A stretch of 64,000 nucleotides of DNA from Pelagomonas calceolata (lineage: Eukaryota; Sar; Pelagophyceae; Pelagomonadales; Pelagomonadaceae), in assembly GCA_918797485.1 (NCBI GenBank), contig CAKKNE010000002.1, positions 3,996,501 to 4,060,500 of the forward strand. Direction: 5' to 3'. The notes below the pieces were generated by a model. It was not told the DNA's origin and ran no database searches. It saw only the letters and a program-made list of their open reading frames with translations. Both the position numbers and the translations under genes were made by a program. Below, piece after piece: positions 9,501-18,419 of the stretch (positions are counted from its first letter, which is position 1; each line of letters opens with the position of its first letter).

Positions 9501-9874
9501 TGTGCGCCTGCACGGGGCGGCCGCGCCTCTGGACGAGTGAGGGAGACGCCACGCCCCAGGACGTCGGTTCTGATGTGTTGGAGGCCGCGAAGGAGGCGGC
9601 GTCGAAGGGCGAGGCCTTTTCCGTGACGCTCGCGCCGGCGCCGGACCGGCAGCTCAACCCGAACGGCGGCTTTCCCTTGGCCGTGGAGGACGGGCTCTTC
9701 TACGCGCGGCCGGGGTCGCAGCTTATTAGTGTGGATGGCGCGATCATACTACCGCGCGCGCCGGAGAATTTAGTCAAGGACCGGCTGGCCGTCGCCGAGC
9801 GGTGCGTCGTGCGGGACGCGTATCGGTACGAATATCTGCAGGCGCTCTTCGAGAAGCGCGGAGATTGGCTCTAG
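6527..9874 (+). CDS. Large BPI/HAM1-like lipid-transfer and PDZ-like protein
   Basis: From ATG 6527 (MELRLGSTVQL) the protein has about 1,115 residues. The first 200 residues contain two small beta-rich modules that look SH3/Tudor-like (GTVTRLDGDTVEA; GWRDGAHLV). A long Ala/Ser/Glu-rich helical region follows to about residue 610. Around residues 690-820 is a stretch like the BPI/HAM1 C-terminal lipid-binding fold (FEDLQWAVTQKSFPYLEAEG ... LTMEEHGLSWVFNALAALL). Next, at about 860-930, comes a PDZ-like segment (GVELQERVKEG ... VLVAVDGAQCAGRDRDDIVR) and a final domain of unknown type. Family placement of the lipid-binding part is tentative. A role at membranes is inference only. It is a single exon. 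Confidence 0.7.
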   Translation: MELRLGSTVQLTDLTGIKVDGEPPAGAVRGTVTRLDGDTVEAAATWGSFTCKRAAITKHSAGPPGTCVLFSGNRTGTLLGWRDGAHLVREGAADVEVATESVQKTVPAAQHLRVRTLFGDGVASTVDASATTVLLDWGASLKAPHSTNTVRCPAAAALPVVRCVAQSTQTMVARSLDTLKSLTAKVSADTRQRLSDQLGDVDGALDSIETQLTDTQSIKALAASTMTDDLQQRASTAFVGGDVTELTSVASATAEKLREASQIDSVIEETSHELSTVVEEITPMVKEAEKASEQVSQVAYEVSNAASQSKAALKLSEETAKLTDGFSTESSEGALGALQKTKIDDATVRQKASEVATKVLASKLLDGALFESAFSDALSSAKNTDIRSVVAPVAKACADFAKAWLDEASQVGFSKLPPEVAVRALEDGITSAADAALVSENDLARRGLLEVAVASDCFDGLLTKATLSDSDDLTKRAARYALNCAETTELLGDAAPVLRKALENISDSGDVADAVRSALDGDLVVDGVGQLGKIGASALDALKTLNRDERVLYFARMAADDEAVSGVLETIQTLDAESAVKEAEHLAQDAQAREVFIKRVNDAALAFLLRHLPAMPVPDVEEENDNLRYKVANLNLSNLVIKEENVVVEVATGSSSKVNLKGSEEVEPDPTSLFALKATRIQARFEDLQWAVTQKSFPYLEAEGRADVIVEDAQVSLALCVRRAPGVTGGLEPKVALTRCDVKIASLDLTMEEHGLSWVFNALAALLTDYVRDYVCESLQDLLKDRSQYLLEPVNSLLATSWAPLSRALHLPDVADLPPLDEDHESEDTIDIVLRAPGALGVELQERVKEGQSSLVIAGLEPQGQAKPAVAQLGLSIDDVKDAVLVAVDGAQCAGRDRDDIVRRVTHERRPRTLRFRLRGQAALRRRAVSRARVDTLELFPAGEPRDLEPLGLRLKTHPTIRRACAIAALVRGTNDEVLAAEKAGVVRGALLCACTGRPRLWTSEGDATPQDVGSDVLEAAKEAASKGEAFSVTLAPAPDRQLNPNGGFPLAVEDGLFYARPGSQLISVDGAIILPRAPENLVKDRLAVAERCVVRDAYRYEYLQALFEKRGDWL

Positions 9875-9924
9875 TGTAAAATGTGTGTTAGTCAGCAAGT
9901 GGGATCGCGTGGTCCACGCGATAA

Positions 9925-10425
9925 TCAGAGGTTGCGCAGCATGACGTCGGACTTGAACGTCTCGCCCGCCGCCGTCGTGTCCTTCTTGACTCCTTCCAAA
10001 TCCCATCCTTTAATGCCGAGCTGCTGCGCGAGCTGGACGCGGCCGCAGACGTTGGCGCAGCAGGCCGTCGAGACTAATACTTCGGCGTAGTTCTGCTTGT
10101 TGAAGTCCTTGCGGTCGGGAATGTCGTAGCAGCACGAACCACAGAGGAAGAGGTAGTTGAACGGCGGGATCGGGACGACGAACGCTAATGGCACGCCAAG
10201 CGCACAAATACACGACGAGCAGCAGTTCCTACCCTGCGCTTTGCTGATCTGGCCCTGCAAGATGCACGGACACAAGATCGAGAAGGCGGCCAAGCCGGGA
10301 TCGGCGCAGAAGTCCGTGCAGAGCTTCTTGCTGTAGTGGCCGTTCTCGTTGACCTCCTTGAAGATGCCGCAGCAGCTCGCCTTGCAGTCCGTGACGCAGG
10401 CCTTGCAGGTGTTGTCGCCGCCCAT
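9925..10425 (-). CDS. PLAC8-family cysteine-rich protein
   Basis: The 166-residue product is rich in Cys. It has the PLAC8 signature: a CPCILQGQI-like centre, a hydrophobic segment (ALGVPLAFVVPIPPFNYLFLCG) and a second Cys cluster (CCANVCGRVQLAQQL). PLAC8/cornifelin/FCR proteins are small membrane-associated proteins linked in plants and animals to metal tolerance and cell-size control. The N-terminus MGGD may be myristoylated. It converges with the large gene ending at 9874, 50 bp apart. No promoter element of the CTAG type is seen in the 130 bp behind it. Confidence 0.85.
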   Translation of the reverse strand: MGGDNTCKACVTDCKASCCGIFKEVNENGHYSKKLCTDFCADPGLAAFSILCPCILQGQISKAQGRNCCSSCICALGVPLAFVVPIPPFNYLFLCGSCCYDIPDRKDFNKQNYAEVLVSTACCANVCGRVQLAQQLGIKGWDLEGVKKDTTAAGETFKSDVMLRNL

Positions 10426-10555
10426 GTTGATGGGCTGCCCCCGGTGGGCTGCGTCCCGCTACGTGGCTCGATAAGCGAGGCAGAATCGAAATCAGCCCAT
10501 GAAAAAACGGGTTTTTCCCGATCCGTCACGATAATAAACGCCTCGTTACGCACTA

Positions 10556-11857
10556 CTACTCGAGCTTCGCCGGCGCCAAATGAGAGGCCTCGAGCGGCTC
10601 CCGCGTCCTCAACAGGTACTGTTTCGGCCCGTCCGCCGTCGCCGCCGTGACCGCCACGCCGGCCTTCGTTTTCACTAAACTCATCTTCTCGGACAGGGCG
10701 AAATTCAACACGACCTTGCCGACGTCGTTGCGCACGACGACGCGCGCCGCTCCCGTCGTCTTGTGCCTCGTAATTCGCAGCTGTCCCTTGCCGAGGTCGC
10801 GCCACTGGGGCTTTTCTCCTTCCGGTTTGTCGTATCGACGTAACGCGCACCGACTCTCGAAGGCTGTTGTTTCGTCACCATCATCAGCCTTCGCGACCGC
10901 CACCCGTTCTTCCTTGGGCATCGCGTCGTCTTCCTTTGATGATGGTGCGGGCGCCGGTGCTCCCCCAAAGTTGAACGCGCTCGTGGATGGTGGGGCGGCG
11001 CCGAAGCTGAAGGCCGGTTTTGGCGCGTCAGCTTTAGGAGGTGGCGCGCCGAAGTTGAACGCCGGCTTCGGCGCCGCCTCAGGTTTAGCTGGCGCGCCGA
11101 AGCTGAAGGGCTTTGAAGCCGGCGCCGGCGCCGGCGCGGCCGGGAAGGCGAAAGGCTTTGATGCTGCGGGCGCGCTCGGCGCCGCGACGGGCGCGCTGCT
11201 CTCCAACTTCGCCACGTGGGCCAGGTAGTCGCGCACGCCGGCCGTCCAGGGCGTCGCGGGCTTGTTTTGGGCCTGCCTTCTCACCCACTTGAGGAAGGCC
11301 CGGTTGCACGCCTCGAGCTTGTCCGCACTAGACTTAATGATGGGCGTCTCGGCCATCGGTTTTGTTGCGTTAGAAGGCGACGCGAGGAAGGACGAGCCAC
11401 CGCCGAAAGCTGATGACGGTGCCGTCGGCGCCGGCGCTGGGGCGCTGATGAAAGAAGCGAACGGGTTGCCTCCGGCCGGCTTCGGAAAGCTCAATCCTGA
11501 AGACTTCTGGCCCGGCGCCGGCGGCGGCGCCGTCAGCTTGACGTTCGCGAAGATGCCCGCGCCCTTGGCGCCGGCCCCGATGCCTTCCATTGCCACGTAA
11601 CCCTGCTTCGGCTTTGCGGCTACTGTTGGTTTAGTACCAGCGTCTAAGGCTGGAGGCGCCTGCATCTGGGGCGTGCTCTTCGATTTGAAGCGGCCACTTA
11701 CGGACACGATGCGCCTCTTCCGCAGTTTTTCTTGGGAGGCGCGCTGGAACGTGCCGGCCTCGACGACCTCGTCATCCTCGGCTTCCGCTTCTTCTCTACG
11801 TTGCTGGGCGTTCGTGTTGCGGCGCTTGCCGCCGCCGCCTTGCGGGCGGTCGGACAT
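10556..11857 (-). CDS. NUP50/Nup2-like FG nucleoporin with Ran-binding domain
   Basis: The 433-residue protein begins with a basic segment (GGGKRRNTNAQQRREEAE) and a region resembling the importin-alpha-binding part of NUP50 (GTFQRASQEKLRKRRIV). Its middle carries repeated FG-type motifs in Ala/Pro-rich linkers (KPFSFGAP, AFNFGAPPP, AFSFGAAPP, AFNFGGAP). The last 115 residues form a Ran-binding domain (ESRCALRRYD ... WRDLGKGQLRI ... RVVVRNDVGKVVLN). NUP50 works on the nuclear side of the pore to release import cargo from importin-alpha with RanGTP. A CTAG promoter element lies 190 bp upstream. Confidence 0.9.
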   Translation of the reverse strand: MSDRPQGGGGKRRNTNAQQRREEAEAEDDEVVEAGTFQRASQEKLRKRRIVSVSGRFKSKSTPQMQAPPALDAGTKPTVAAKPKQGYVAMEGIGAGAKGAGIFANVKLTAPPPAPGQKSSGLSFPKPAGGNPFASFISAPAPAPTAPSSAFGGGSSFLASPSNATKPMAETPIIKSSADKLEACNRAFLKWVRRQAQNKPATPWTAGVRDYLAHVAKLESSAPVAAPSAPAASKPFAFPAAPAPAPASKPFSFGAPAKPEAAPKPAFNFGAPPPKADAPKPAFSFGAAPPSTSAFNFGGAPAPAPSSKEDDAMPKEERVAVAKADDGDETTAFESRCALRRYDKPEGEKPQWRDLGKGQLRITRHKTTGAARVVVRNDVGKVVLNFALSEKMSLVKTKAGVAVTAATADGPKQYLLRTREPLEASHLAPAKLE

Positions 11858-12046
11858 GGTTTTGCTGCTGTGCGCGTCGCTGGCGCCTCGCTGTGCTGCG
11901 TTTTTGCGCAGCGGTGCGTCTTCTCGCGTGGCTCGCTGCTAGGAACTCGCGCGCGGCTGGCGATTTGTGGGGCGACCGCCTTTTTTGTGATTGCTAGCGG
12001 GATCGCCTCGAATTACGTGCTGTGGCGCCCTCGGCTTTTTGCTGCT

Positions 12047-12070
12047 GCTAGTGTCTTACCTTCCGCTAGG
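12047..12070 (+). promoter_or_regulatory. CTAG promoter element, canonical copy
   Basis: GCTAGTGTCTTAC, then CTTCC, then GCTAGG. It stands upstream of the NUP50-like gene (start 11857) and behind the 3' end of the next minus-strand gene, so here it can serve only one gene. Confidence 0.7.
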
Positions 12071-12114
12071 TCGGCATTTGTTTTTTTACACGTATTACAC
12101 ACGGCGCGCGACGT

Positions 12115-13077
12115 TCAGTTCTGCCGGTTCTTGATCGCGTCGGCCGCGACAGGGTCGACCTGGTAGGCGAGGGCGTGGAGCTCGTCGATCTTCGTCTGGA
12201 GCGCGTTCACAGTGAGCGTCAGCGGGTTCACGAGGTCGTCATGCACGTCCTCGAGCTCCTCGGCGGCATCCGCTGCCTCGGCGGTGGCGGCGGCGGCGGC
12301 GGCCGACGCCGCGGCCGCGACGGCGTCGGTGCGGTCGCGCGCCCCTTCGACGGCGTCCTTCTCCTCCTTGACGCGCTTCAGAGTCGATGACTGCTGCTCA
12401 TCGTGCGCGTCCCGCAGCGCGTTGCGCTTCTTCGCGGGCGGCGAGGCGTCGCCGTCGCACAGATCAACGACGTCGTCGCCGGCGAGCTGGCGCTTGAGCG
12501 ACGCGTTCTCGGACTGCAGTCGCGACGCGTACTCGGCGAGGGGTCCGAGTTCTTTCAACGCCTGCTGGGCGTATGACTTGCCGACGTCCGAGCCATTTGC
12601 CAGAAGCGCCGAGAGCGCCTCGACGCCGCCGGCCTCGACGATCGCGGTGCTAGTGTCCATACGCCCACAACAACGGGTGAAGCACCACAACGCTTTTGCG
12701 GTCTCCTCCTGGTCGTCGGCCGAGCCGCCTGAGAGGCGCCCCACGAATCGCTGAGCGATCGCGGTGCAGTGGGCGACCAGGGCGCCGGCGTCGGCCTTTT
12801 TCTTCCTCCGCTTGCCCGGCGGTTCGCGCCGCGCCGGCGCCGCAGCCTCGGCCTGTGCGGCGCTCGCGTCGCGGCGCTTGCGCCGCGGGCGCTTGGCGTC
12901 TAGATCAATTTTTTTCACGTCGCCGACGGCGACCTCTTCCCGCGCGCCGGTGCTCTCCCAGCGCACGAGGACCGTATCGTCTCCTGTGCGCACGGGCCGC
13001 GCGACATACGCCTGATGTTGGTGGTATCCTACCAGGACCTTCTCGTCGACTGCGTAGAGCACTGGTGCAGCCTCCAT
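12115..13077 (-). CDS. Tudor/chromo-like and armadillo-like nuclear protein
   Basis: The 320-residue protein starts with a small beta-barrel-like module (VLYAVDEKVLVGYHQHQAYVARPV ... VLVRWESTGAREEV), typical of Tudor/chromo-barrel folds that read histone or arginine marks. A basic nuclear localisation-like stretch follows (KRPRRKRRD, KRRKKK). An armadillo-like pair of helices covers about residues 110-185 (AIVEAGGVEALSALLANG). VVDLCDGD resembles a SUMO-interaction motif. The C-terminal third is a helical, Ala-rich coiled coil. A chromatin role is inference from the fold combination. Confidence 0.65.
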   Translation of the reverse strand: MEAAPVLYAVDEKVLVGYHQHQAYVARPVRTGDDTVLVRWESTGAREEVAVGDVKKIDLDAKRPRRKRRDASAAQAEAAAPARREPPGKRRKKKADAGALVAHCTAIAQRFVGRLSGGSADDQEETAKALWCFTRCCGRMDTSTAIVEAGGVEALSALLANGSDVGKSYAQQALKELGPLAEYASRLQSENASLKRQLAGDDVVDLCDGDASPPAKKRNALRDAHDEQQSSTLKRVKEEKDAVEGARDRTDAVAAAASAAAAAATAEAADAAEELEDVHDDLVNPLTLTVNALQTKIDELHALAYQVDPVAADAIKNRQN

Positions 13078-13217
13078 GTGACTCGAGTGCCTCGTGCGCG
13101 CCCGAACCGCTCGTTTTTGTTTACCGCTTCGACTTTCAGCTGTGCAGAGCGTCTGGAAACCAGCCCAGCTGCGTCGTCTGTTGCCAGGAGGGTCACAAGC
13201 AAAGACCCAAAGAGAAA

Positions 13218-13239
13218 CTAGCGGCTGTAAGGCACTAGC
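13218..13239 (-). promoter_or_regulatory. CTAG promoter element (reverse orientation)
   Basis: On the minus strand it reads GCTAGTGCCTTAC, then AGC, then CGCTAG. It is 141 bp upstream of the gene starting at 13077, and lies behind the 3' end of the following gene. Confidence 0.65.
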
Positions 13240-13328
13240 AAGTTTTTTTTCGGGACGCGCTTTTGCATTGCGCTTGCCATCGGCATTGCGGAAAACCCGT
13301 ACCGAGACAAGAAGACACTAATAAAACC

Positions 13329-14711
13329 TCACCTATACCCAAAATACCGCCGCTTCGTCACGTCCTTCCGCGGCACGGGCCGCGCTTCGAACTTCAGGTC
13401 GCGCCGCGTGTTGTGCGTCGCGTTCGCGCTGACCAACTCGAAGACCCCATCCCCGTGGAACGCGCGGCACGCCTCGGAGGGCAGGCGGAACCACGTCGAC
13501 GCGGGGACGGCTTTGAAATGAAGGGACCCTTCCTCGGGGCCCAGCGAGCCGTCGACGGGGTGCTTCGCGTCCGACGAGAAGTGTGATTTTGAGGAGTGTA
13601 GAGTATAAGGCGTCACGTGGCTGCCGACGGCGTCGCTCACGGAGCAGCCGTAGGCGCGGTCGCGCCGCCACGCCGCGCCGGCGGCTTTCGCCGGGGCGCA
13701 CTGGCCGGGCTCCGTTTTGCACAAAGTACCCGTCGAGGGTAAGACCGTGCCGCCACTGTAGAAATGAGATGATACGGGGTGCTGCGGTAAGTGTTGCACT
13801 CGAGGCACTCGCACGAGGTCGTCGCGATACCCACTCCGCGTGGCGTCCCTTGCGGCCTGGTAGGGCGAGGCCGCGTAGCAAGCTCCGAGTAAATAAGCGT
13901 TATGCTTATCATCAGCTGAGTCATACGTCGGTAGAGGAGCCACAGACTTAGCGTCGAGGGACCATTCCGGTTTCTTCCATTCACCATTTTTTTTCTCCCT
14001 TCTTACTTCCTGCTTGCGCCACTTGGCGATGGCCTCGGGCATCGTTTGTGGTTTACATCCTCTATCGACCTCTTTACCATGTCTATAACTGCGATACTTC
14101 GTCCGCAGGGCCCTTATTGTTTTCGACGTGTTGGCGCCCAGATATAAGTGTACCGCGTCATCTAACCGAGTCTTGGGATTCGGCACGGCCTTCCTCCGCT
14201 CGATACGATGTTGTAAATAAGCTTCGACCTTCTCCGAGCCGCCCATGCGGCTCCGGTCCCACTGCAGTGACCGTTGGAAGTGTGATAATTCACTATTCCA
14301 GTCGACCTCCGGTTTCTTGGGCGACTGGCCCGTCTCGTAGTCCGCACCCTCAGCCTTGTCGTCCCAGTCCTCGGGCTTCGCGCGCGGTGTGGGCAGGTCG
14401 CAGCCCCGCGACGCGACGCGGCAACACAGAAGGTTCATGCTCCACATCGTCTTGTGGGCCATGTCCGTGACCGCCTTCCTGACGACGCGCTGCGCGACAA
14501 CCTCCGCCAAAACTTCCTCGGGGTGGTCCTCCCTCCATTTCTTTTGCTTGAGCTCCTCCTGGCGCTGCTGTTCGCGCTCGAAGCTTGCTCGCTTCGCCGC
14601 CGCCTCGTCTCTTCTCTTAGATTCGCGCGACGCCGTGCGGGCCCGTTCCCGCTCTTCGGCGGCCTCGGCGTCGTATTCGCCATAAGCCTTGAGGTCTCTG
14701 AGGCTGGCCAT
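13329..14711 (-). CDS. Unrecognised basic, charged protein
   Basis: The chosen ATG is at 14711 (MASLRDLKAYGEY); the frame is open further upstream but lacks a convincing start. The 460-residue protein has an N-terminal Glu/Arg/Lys-rich coiled coil (about residues 15-85), then a largely non-repetitive, Tyr/Trp/Pro-containing region with short motifs such as SSHFYSGGTVLP and HVTPYTLHSSKSHF. I do not recognise a domain. Its composition resembles filament or microtubule-associated proteins, but that is only an impression. Confidence 0.65.
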   Translation of the reverse strand: MASLRDLKAYGEYDAEAAEERERARTASRESKRRDEAAAKRASFEREQQRQEELKQKKWREDHPEEVLAEVVAQRVVRKAVTDMAHKTMWSMNLLCCRVASRGCDLPTPRAKPEDWDDKAEGADYETGQSPKKPEVDWNSELSHFQRSLQWDRSRMGGSEKVEAYLQHRIERRKAVPNPKTRLDDAVHLYLGANTSKTIRALRTKYRSYRHGKEVDRGCKPQTMPEAIAKWRKQEVRREKKNGEWKKPEWSLDAKSVAPLPTYDSADDKHNAYLLGACYAASPYQAARDATRSGYRDDLVRVPRVQHLPQHPVSSHFYSGGTVLPSTGTLCKTEPGQCAPAKAAGAAWRRDRAYGCSVSDAVGSHVTPYTLHSSKSHFSSDAKHPVDGSLGPEEGSLHFKAVPASTWFRLPSEACRAFHGDGVFELVSANATHNTRRDLKFEARPVPRKDVTKRRYFGYR

Positions 14712-15079
14712 GGCTGCCCCGGCGCTGCCCCGGGCGACGTGCCGTCGCAGCGGTCCCGCGTGCGTGCCTCGCGCTGCGATTGGCAGCCCAGGCCCCCGGC
14801 GCGGCCTCTGCAAAGGCTTAGCGCCGCCGAGCGCTGCTCTCGCGCCCTTGGTCCGAGGCGGACGCCTCGGCACCCGTCTGCAGCGCCGGGAGACGTATAC
14901 GTAGGTCTTGCGGGAGCCCACCGCGCCTACATTCAGGCTCGCGCGGTTATTGAGCGCGCGCGGCACGCGCCCGCCACTGGGGGGCGCCGCCCACTAGTCC
15001 TAACAGACGCCATCGCCGCGACAGACAGAGGCAGACACAAGGGCGATTACTCGGACGATGTACAGGCAGGCGAGCGGCG
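14712..15079. other. Intergenic region between two minus-strand genes
   Basis: This is 368 bp of GC-rich sequence upstream of the gene starting at 14711. It contains no CTAG promoter element of the usual kind and no other feature I can support. Confidence 0.5.
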
Positions 15080-15691
15080 TCAGCGCTTCTTTCTCGCAGA
15101 CGGCTTCTTCGCGGCAGGCTTCTTGGATTTGGACTTCTTCTTGGGCGGCTCCTTGGGCTCCGCCTCGCCCTCGGCCGGCGCGACCACCGTTTTGATGACG
15201 CCGAGGCGGTAGACCGCCGTTCCGCTCGCGTCGCGCAGCACGAGGACCGTCAGAGAGTTCCCGAAGGCGTTTCCATCTCCATCGTAGTTCCGGAGCACGA
15301 CGTGGACGTCTTCATTAGAACGGAACGCGGCGGACAGCTGCTTATTACATGAGTCGTTGACGGCGCACTTTTTTGAACCCTGGAGCTTCTTGCAGTTGTG
15401 GCCCACGAGCGCGCCACGCGCGTACTTCATGTCGGCCACGAACGTTTTGGACGCGGTCAAGATCTTGTGGTCGTGGTCGTCGGCTCTTGATAGGAGCCAG
15501 GGCCCGCGGAAGCGGCGGATCTGGTTCACGAGCGCGGCGTCCTCGGTAGAAATTGCGGAGAGGACCTCGCTCAGCGCGAGCGTCGACTCGTCGCTGACGT
15601 CTTCAAAATTCGCCGGCGTGCCCGGGTAGTGGGCGGGGAGCGCGGCGCCGAGCCTTGCGCGCGCCGAGAGGCTCTTCAGCGGCTCACCCAT
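15080..15691 (-). CDS. Unrecognised protein with Lys-rich nuclear-type tail
   Basis: The 203-residue protein has an acidic/helical N-terminus and a central stretch with conserved-looking Cys and beta strands (GALVGHNCKKLQGSKKCAVNDSC ... VHVVLRNYDGDGNAFGNSLTVLVL). It ends in about 30 residues dominated by Lys and Pro (PPKKKSKSKKPAAKKPS), a likely nuclear signal or nucleic-acid-binding tail. No family match is recognised. It is divergent from the ITPase gene with a CTAG element between them. Confidence 0.65.
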   Translation of the reverse strand: MGEPLKSLSARARLGAALPAHYPGTPANFEDVSDESTLALSEVLSAISTEDAALVNQIRRFRGPWLLSRADDHDHKILTASKTFVADMKYARGALVGHNCKKLQGSKKCAVNDSCNKQLSAAFRSNEDVHVVLRNYDGDGNAFGNSLTVLVLRDASGTAVYRLGVIKTVVAPAEGEAEPKEPPKKKSKSKKPAAKKPSARKKR

Positions 15692-15958
15692 AACTGCGCT
15701 CTTGCGATCTGTCTCGCGCTCTTCTTGTAGTCTGTCTCACCCTCCGGCGAGCTTGTTGGCAGCGTCTAGGGTGCGCTTTCACCGCAAGATCAACAGGTGC
15801 TCTGTGAGAGCCTTGCTTCAACGAGAGCTGTGCAGCCGGGATTTCGCTGCCGGTCGAGGAACTGAAAAGTTTGAGTAATGCGAAGGCTTTTGGCAATCTA
15901 CACTAGCCGAAGGCGCAGCAATCGCACAAGATCAGCGAGGATTATCGAGAACGCTTGC

Positions 15959-15981
15959 CTATCGTAATGTAAGGCTCTAGC
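15959..15981 (-). promoter_or_regulatory. CTAG promoter element, partly degenerate (reverse orientation)
   Basis: On the minus strand it reads GCTAGAGCCTTAC, then ATTAC, then GATAG; the second CTAG has become ATAG. The flank CTTG before the first GCTAG is shared with strong copies. It lies between divergent starts at 15691 and 16132. Confidence 0.5.
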
Positions 15982-16131
15982 AAGCGGCAAAAAAAGCTGC
16001 TGCTCTTGTCGTGCACTTGTCGTGCGCACGTCTGCTTTGAGCTGCTTTGAGGCGAGTAGAGTTCGTCAGAGATACGTTCGCGCCCAAGCCCTTCGCTGCG
16101 CGAGAGCACAGAGCCGTCTCAAAGGCCGTGC

Positions 16132-16782
16132 ATGCTGCTCAGGACCACAGCGCTCCTCGCCGGCTCGGTAAGAGCCATGACGACCCTCACCTTCGTCACG
16201 GGCAACGCCAAGAAGCTCGAGGAGGTCACGGCCATACTCCAGAAAGGAAGCCCACTACCGTTCACGATCGGTAATCAAGCATTGGACCTGCCCGAGCTGC
16301 AGGGCGAGCCTGATGAGATTGCCAGAGAGAAAGGTAAGCTAGCAGCGGAGGCGGCAAAAGGTCCAATCATGTGCGAGGATACGTTGTTGTGCTTCAACGC
16401 GTTGGGTGGTCTGCCGGGCCCTTATATAAAATGGTTCCTCCAGAAGTTGGGGCACGAGGGCCTGAACAATTTGCTGGCGGCCTACGAGGATAAAAGCGCG
16501 TACGCGCAGTGTTTATTTGCTTTGTGTGCGGGCCCGGGCCAGCCCGTGCGGCTCTTCGACGGGCGGACGCCGGGTAAAATCGTGCCGGCGCGCGGCGACA
16601 ATCAATTTGGGTGGGATCCCGTCTTCGAGCCCGACGAAGGTGGAGGCGGCACCTACGCGGAAATACCGAAGGACGCGAAGAACGCGATCTCGCACCGTGG
16701 TAGGGCGCTGGCGCAGCTGCGGGAGTGGCTTCTTGCTAACTCCGAGGCGTTCGAGGCCGAGTGCCGGGCCGCCGCGAGCTAG
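16132..16782 (+). CDS. ITPA: Inosine triphosphate pyrophosphatase (ITPA/HAM1)
   Basis: This is a clear HAM1-family nucleotide pyrophosphatase. It hydrolyses ITP, dITP and XTP to monophosphates so that damaged purines stay out of DNA and RNA. Signature motifs are [12 protein letters not shown] at the N-terminus, [20 protein letters not shown] (active-site Glu/Asp region), [13 protein letters not shown] and [10 protein letters not shown] near the C-terminus. Two starts are possible. ATG 16132 gives a short hydrophobic, Arg-containing leader ([15 protein letters not shown]) that could be a mitochondrial presequence. ATG 16177 gives the plain cytosolic form ([10 protein letters not shown]). Length from the second start, 201 residues, is normal for the family. 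Confidence 0.95.
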   Translation: MLLRTTALLAGSVRAMTTLTFVTGNAKKLEEVTAILQKGSPLPFTIGNQALDLPELQGEPDEIAREKGKLAAEAAKGPIMCEDTLLCFNALGGLPGPYIKWFLQKLGHEGLNNLLAAYEDKSAYAQCLFALCAGPGQPVRLFDGRTPGKIVPARGDNQFGWDPVFEPDEGGGGTYAEIPKDAKNAISHRGRALAQLREWLLANSEAFEAECRAAAS

Positions 16783-17088
16783 GTTTTATGTTTATATTTT
16801 GGTTGCGTCGATGGCGTCGAGGTCGACGGCCAAGACGTGGCCCGCGGCGACGCGGGTCACGCAGCGATAGAGTCGGCGACGGCGTGGTGGGGACCACTGC
16901 AGCTAGAGGGTTCAGCCGCTGGCCAGCCTTGACGGGCAACCCAATACGCCATCGACGCGCGGAGCAACCCGGGAGTAGAAGAAAGAATCTAGAACACTTT
17001 TTATGGCTTCCTTCCTTCCCGCTGGAACTAGAGGGGATAGGGGTCGTCGCTGCCGAGAGCGACGTGGAATTCGCGCGTGGAATGGTGG
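16783..17088. repeat. Gene tail with inverted copies of the GCGTCGATGGCG motif
   Basis: Between convergent ITPA and MYB genes, GCGTCGATGGCGTCGA at 16805-16820 is followed by its inverse ACGCCATCGACGCG at 16947-16960. The pair could fold a long stem or mark a decayed element. Nothing else is recognised in these 306 bp. Confidence 0.45.
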
Positions 17089-18056
17089 TCACGCGGCAAG
17101 GGCTTGCGCCGGCGCCGGCGAGGGCTCGTCGACCTTGCGCCGCTTGGCGAGGTCGGGCAGGTCCGCGTTCGACACGACGGGGCCGTGCAGGGCGCGCGGC
17201 GGCGACGGCGGCGTGTTGTTGCCGCCGACGACGTGCAGGGTGTCGGACGACACGCAGGCCGGCAGGCCGGCGTCGGGCGACACGCCTCGAACAAATGATT
17301 CGTCCGAGTCGTCGGAGCGCGCGCGCTTGCGCTCCATTTCGATGGGCGCGCGCGCCGCCGGCCGCTCGGCGACGCCGTCCAACAACTTGGCCGCCGCGGT
17401 TAATAACGCGAGCTGCGGCCGCGCGTCCAAGTTCGGCACGGCGGCGGCCCGCGCCAGACTCACCTCGTCGTCGGACGACACTTTTCTAGCTGGTGGCGGC
17501 TGCGCCGCCCTTCTTAGTTTTTTAAAGTACTTCTGCGCGTGGGAGCGGACCTGGATGACCGTGCGCGTGCCGACGTGCTCCGCGATGCGGATCCACTTGC
17601 GGCGGCCGTACTTCTCGAGGCCGTCGACGAAGCGCGCGTGCTCCTGGGCGGACCAGCGGCCTGCGTTGCGGGTTCGCGTAACGGTTTCGCCCGGGCGCGG
17701 CTATCGGTGTGTGTTTGAGGTGTGGAGCACCCCCGCCGTCGCGCAGGCGCGCGCGAACCCGTCGGTGTGTGTGTGTGTCGCGTTTGGCAGCGCGCGCGAA
17801 ACGAAACGACGCGGTTTTCTCTCAGGCGTCAAAAACGCGACTCGGGAGATATACCGGATTCGAGCTGCGCCTCGTCGGTGGAGCTGTTGCGGCTCAGGGT
17901 CAATTGCGGTTGGATTTTGGAGCGACGACAGGTGCTTACATCCTCGGCGCTGCGCCCGAGGTGGTCGGCAGCATCTTGCTTCAGCTCCCGATTATCCTTG
18001 GCTAGCTCCGCGCCTGCGTGTCCCTCGCTTGTCGTGCTGCAGTATGTTGTGGCCAT
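17089..18056 (-). CDS. SHAQKYF-class MYB transcription factor (two exons)
   Basis: Exon 1 (18056-17855) and exon 2 (17660-17089) join across a 194-bp intron (17661-17854, GTATAT...ACGCAG). The phase-1 join recreates the start of the MYB repeat, SGRWSAQEHARF. The repeat continues GLEKYGRRKW and ends in VRSHAQKYFKKL, the hallmark of single-repeat REVEILLE/LHY/KUA-like regulators. Exon 1 has a helical segment rich in Asp/Glu. Exon 2 ends with a Ser/Pro-rich acidic tail and two basic clusters (ERKRARSDDSD, LAKRRKVDE). Plant relatives bind promoter DNA in clock and growth control; targets here are unknown. ATG 18188 would extend exon 1 by 44 residues. Confidence 0.85.
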
Positions 18057-18419
18057 GAACCCGCTGGTGCTCTGGTCGAACGCGCTATGTACAGAGATGC
18101 GTCCTTCGCGTAGATAGGAGGCTGGATGAGAGGCTGGCGTCCTGACGCCAGTGGGCTCTGCACGGGAGGCCGACTTCAAACACAGCACGGCGTGACCCCC
18201 GCCGCCCAGGCCTCTGAAAATACTCCATCACGAAACCCTTGTACCCTTGTTTGCCCGTTCTCGGCTCTCTGAGTTCAACGCGGGAGAACGCGGGCCAAGA
18301 TGCGGCGTGCGCGGGATAGGCTACGGACTCGACGGTGAAGACCCGATGCCGGATCCGGAACTTTAGAGGCCTGGTTCTAGTGCATCCATATCCAAGGGGC
18401 TAGCACCCGCCTGCGAATA

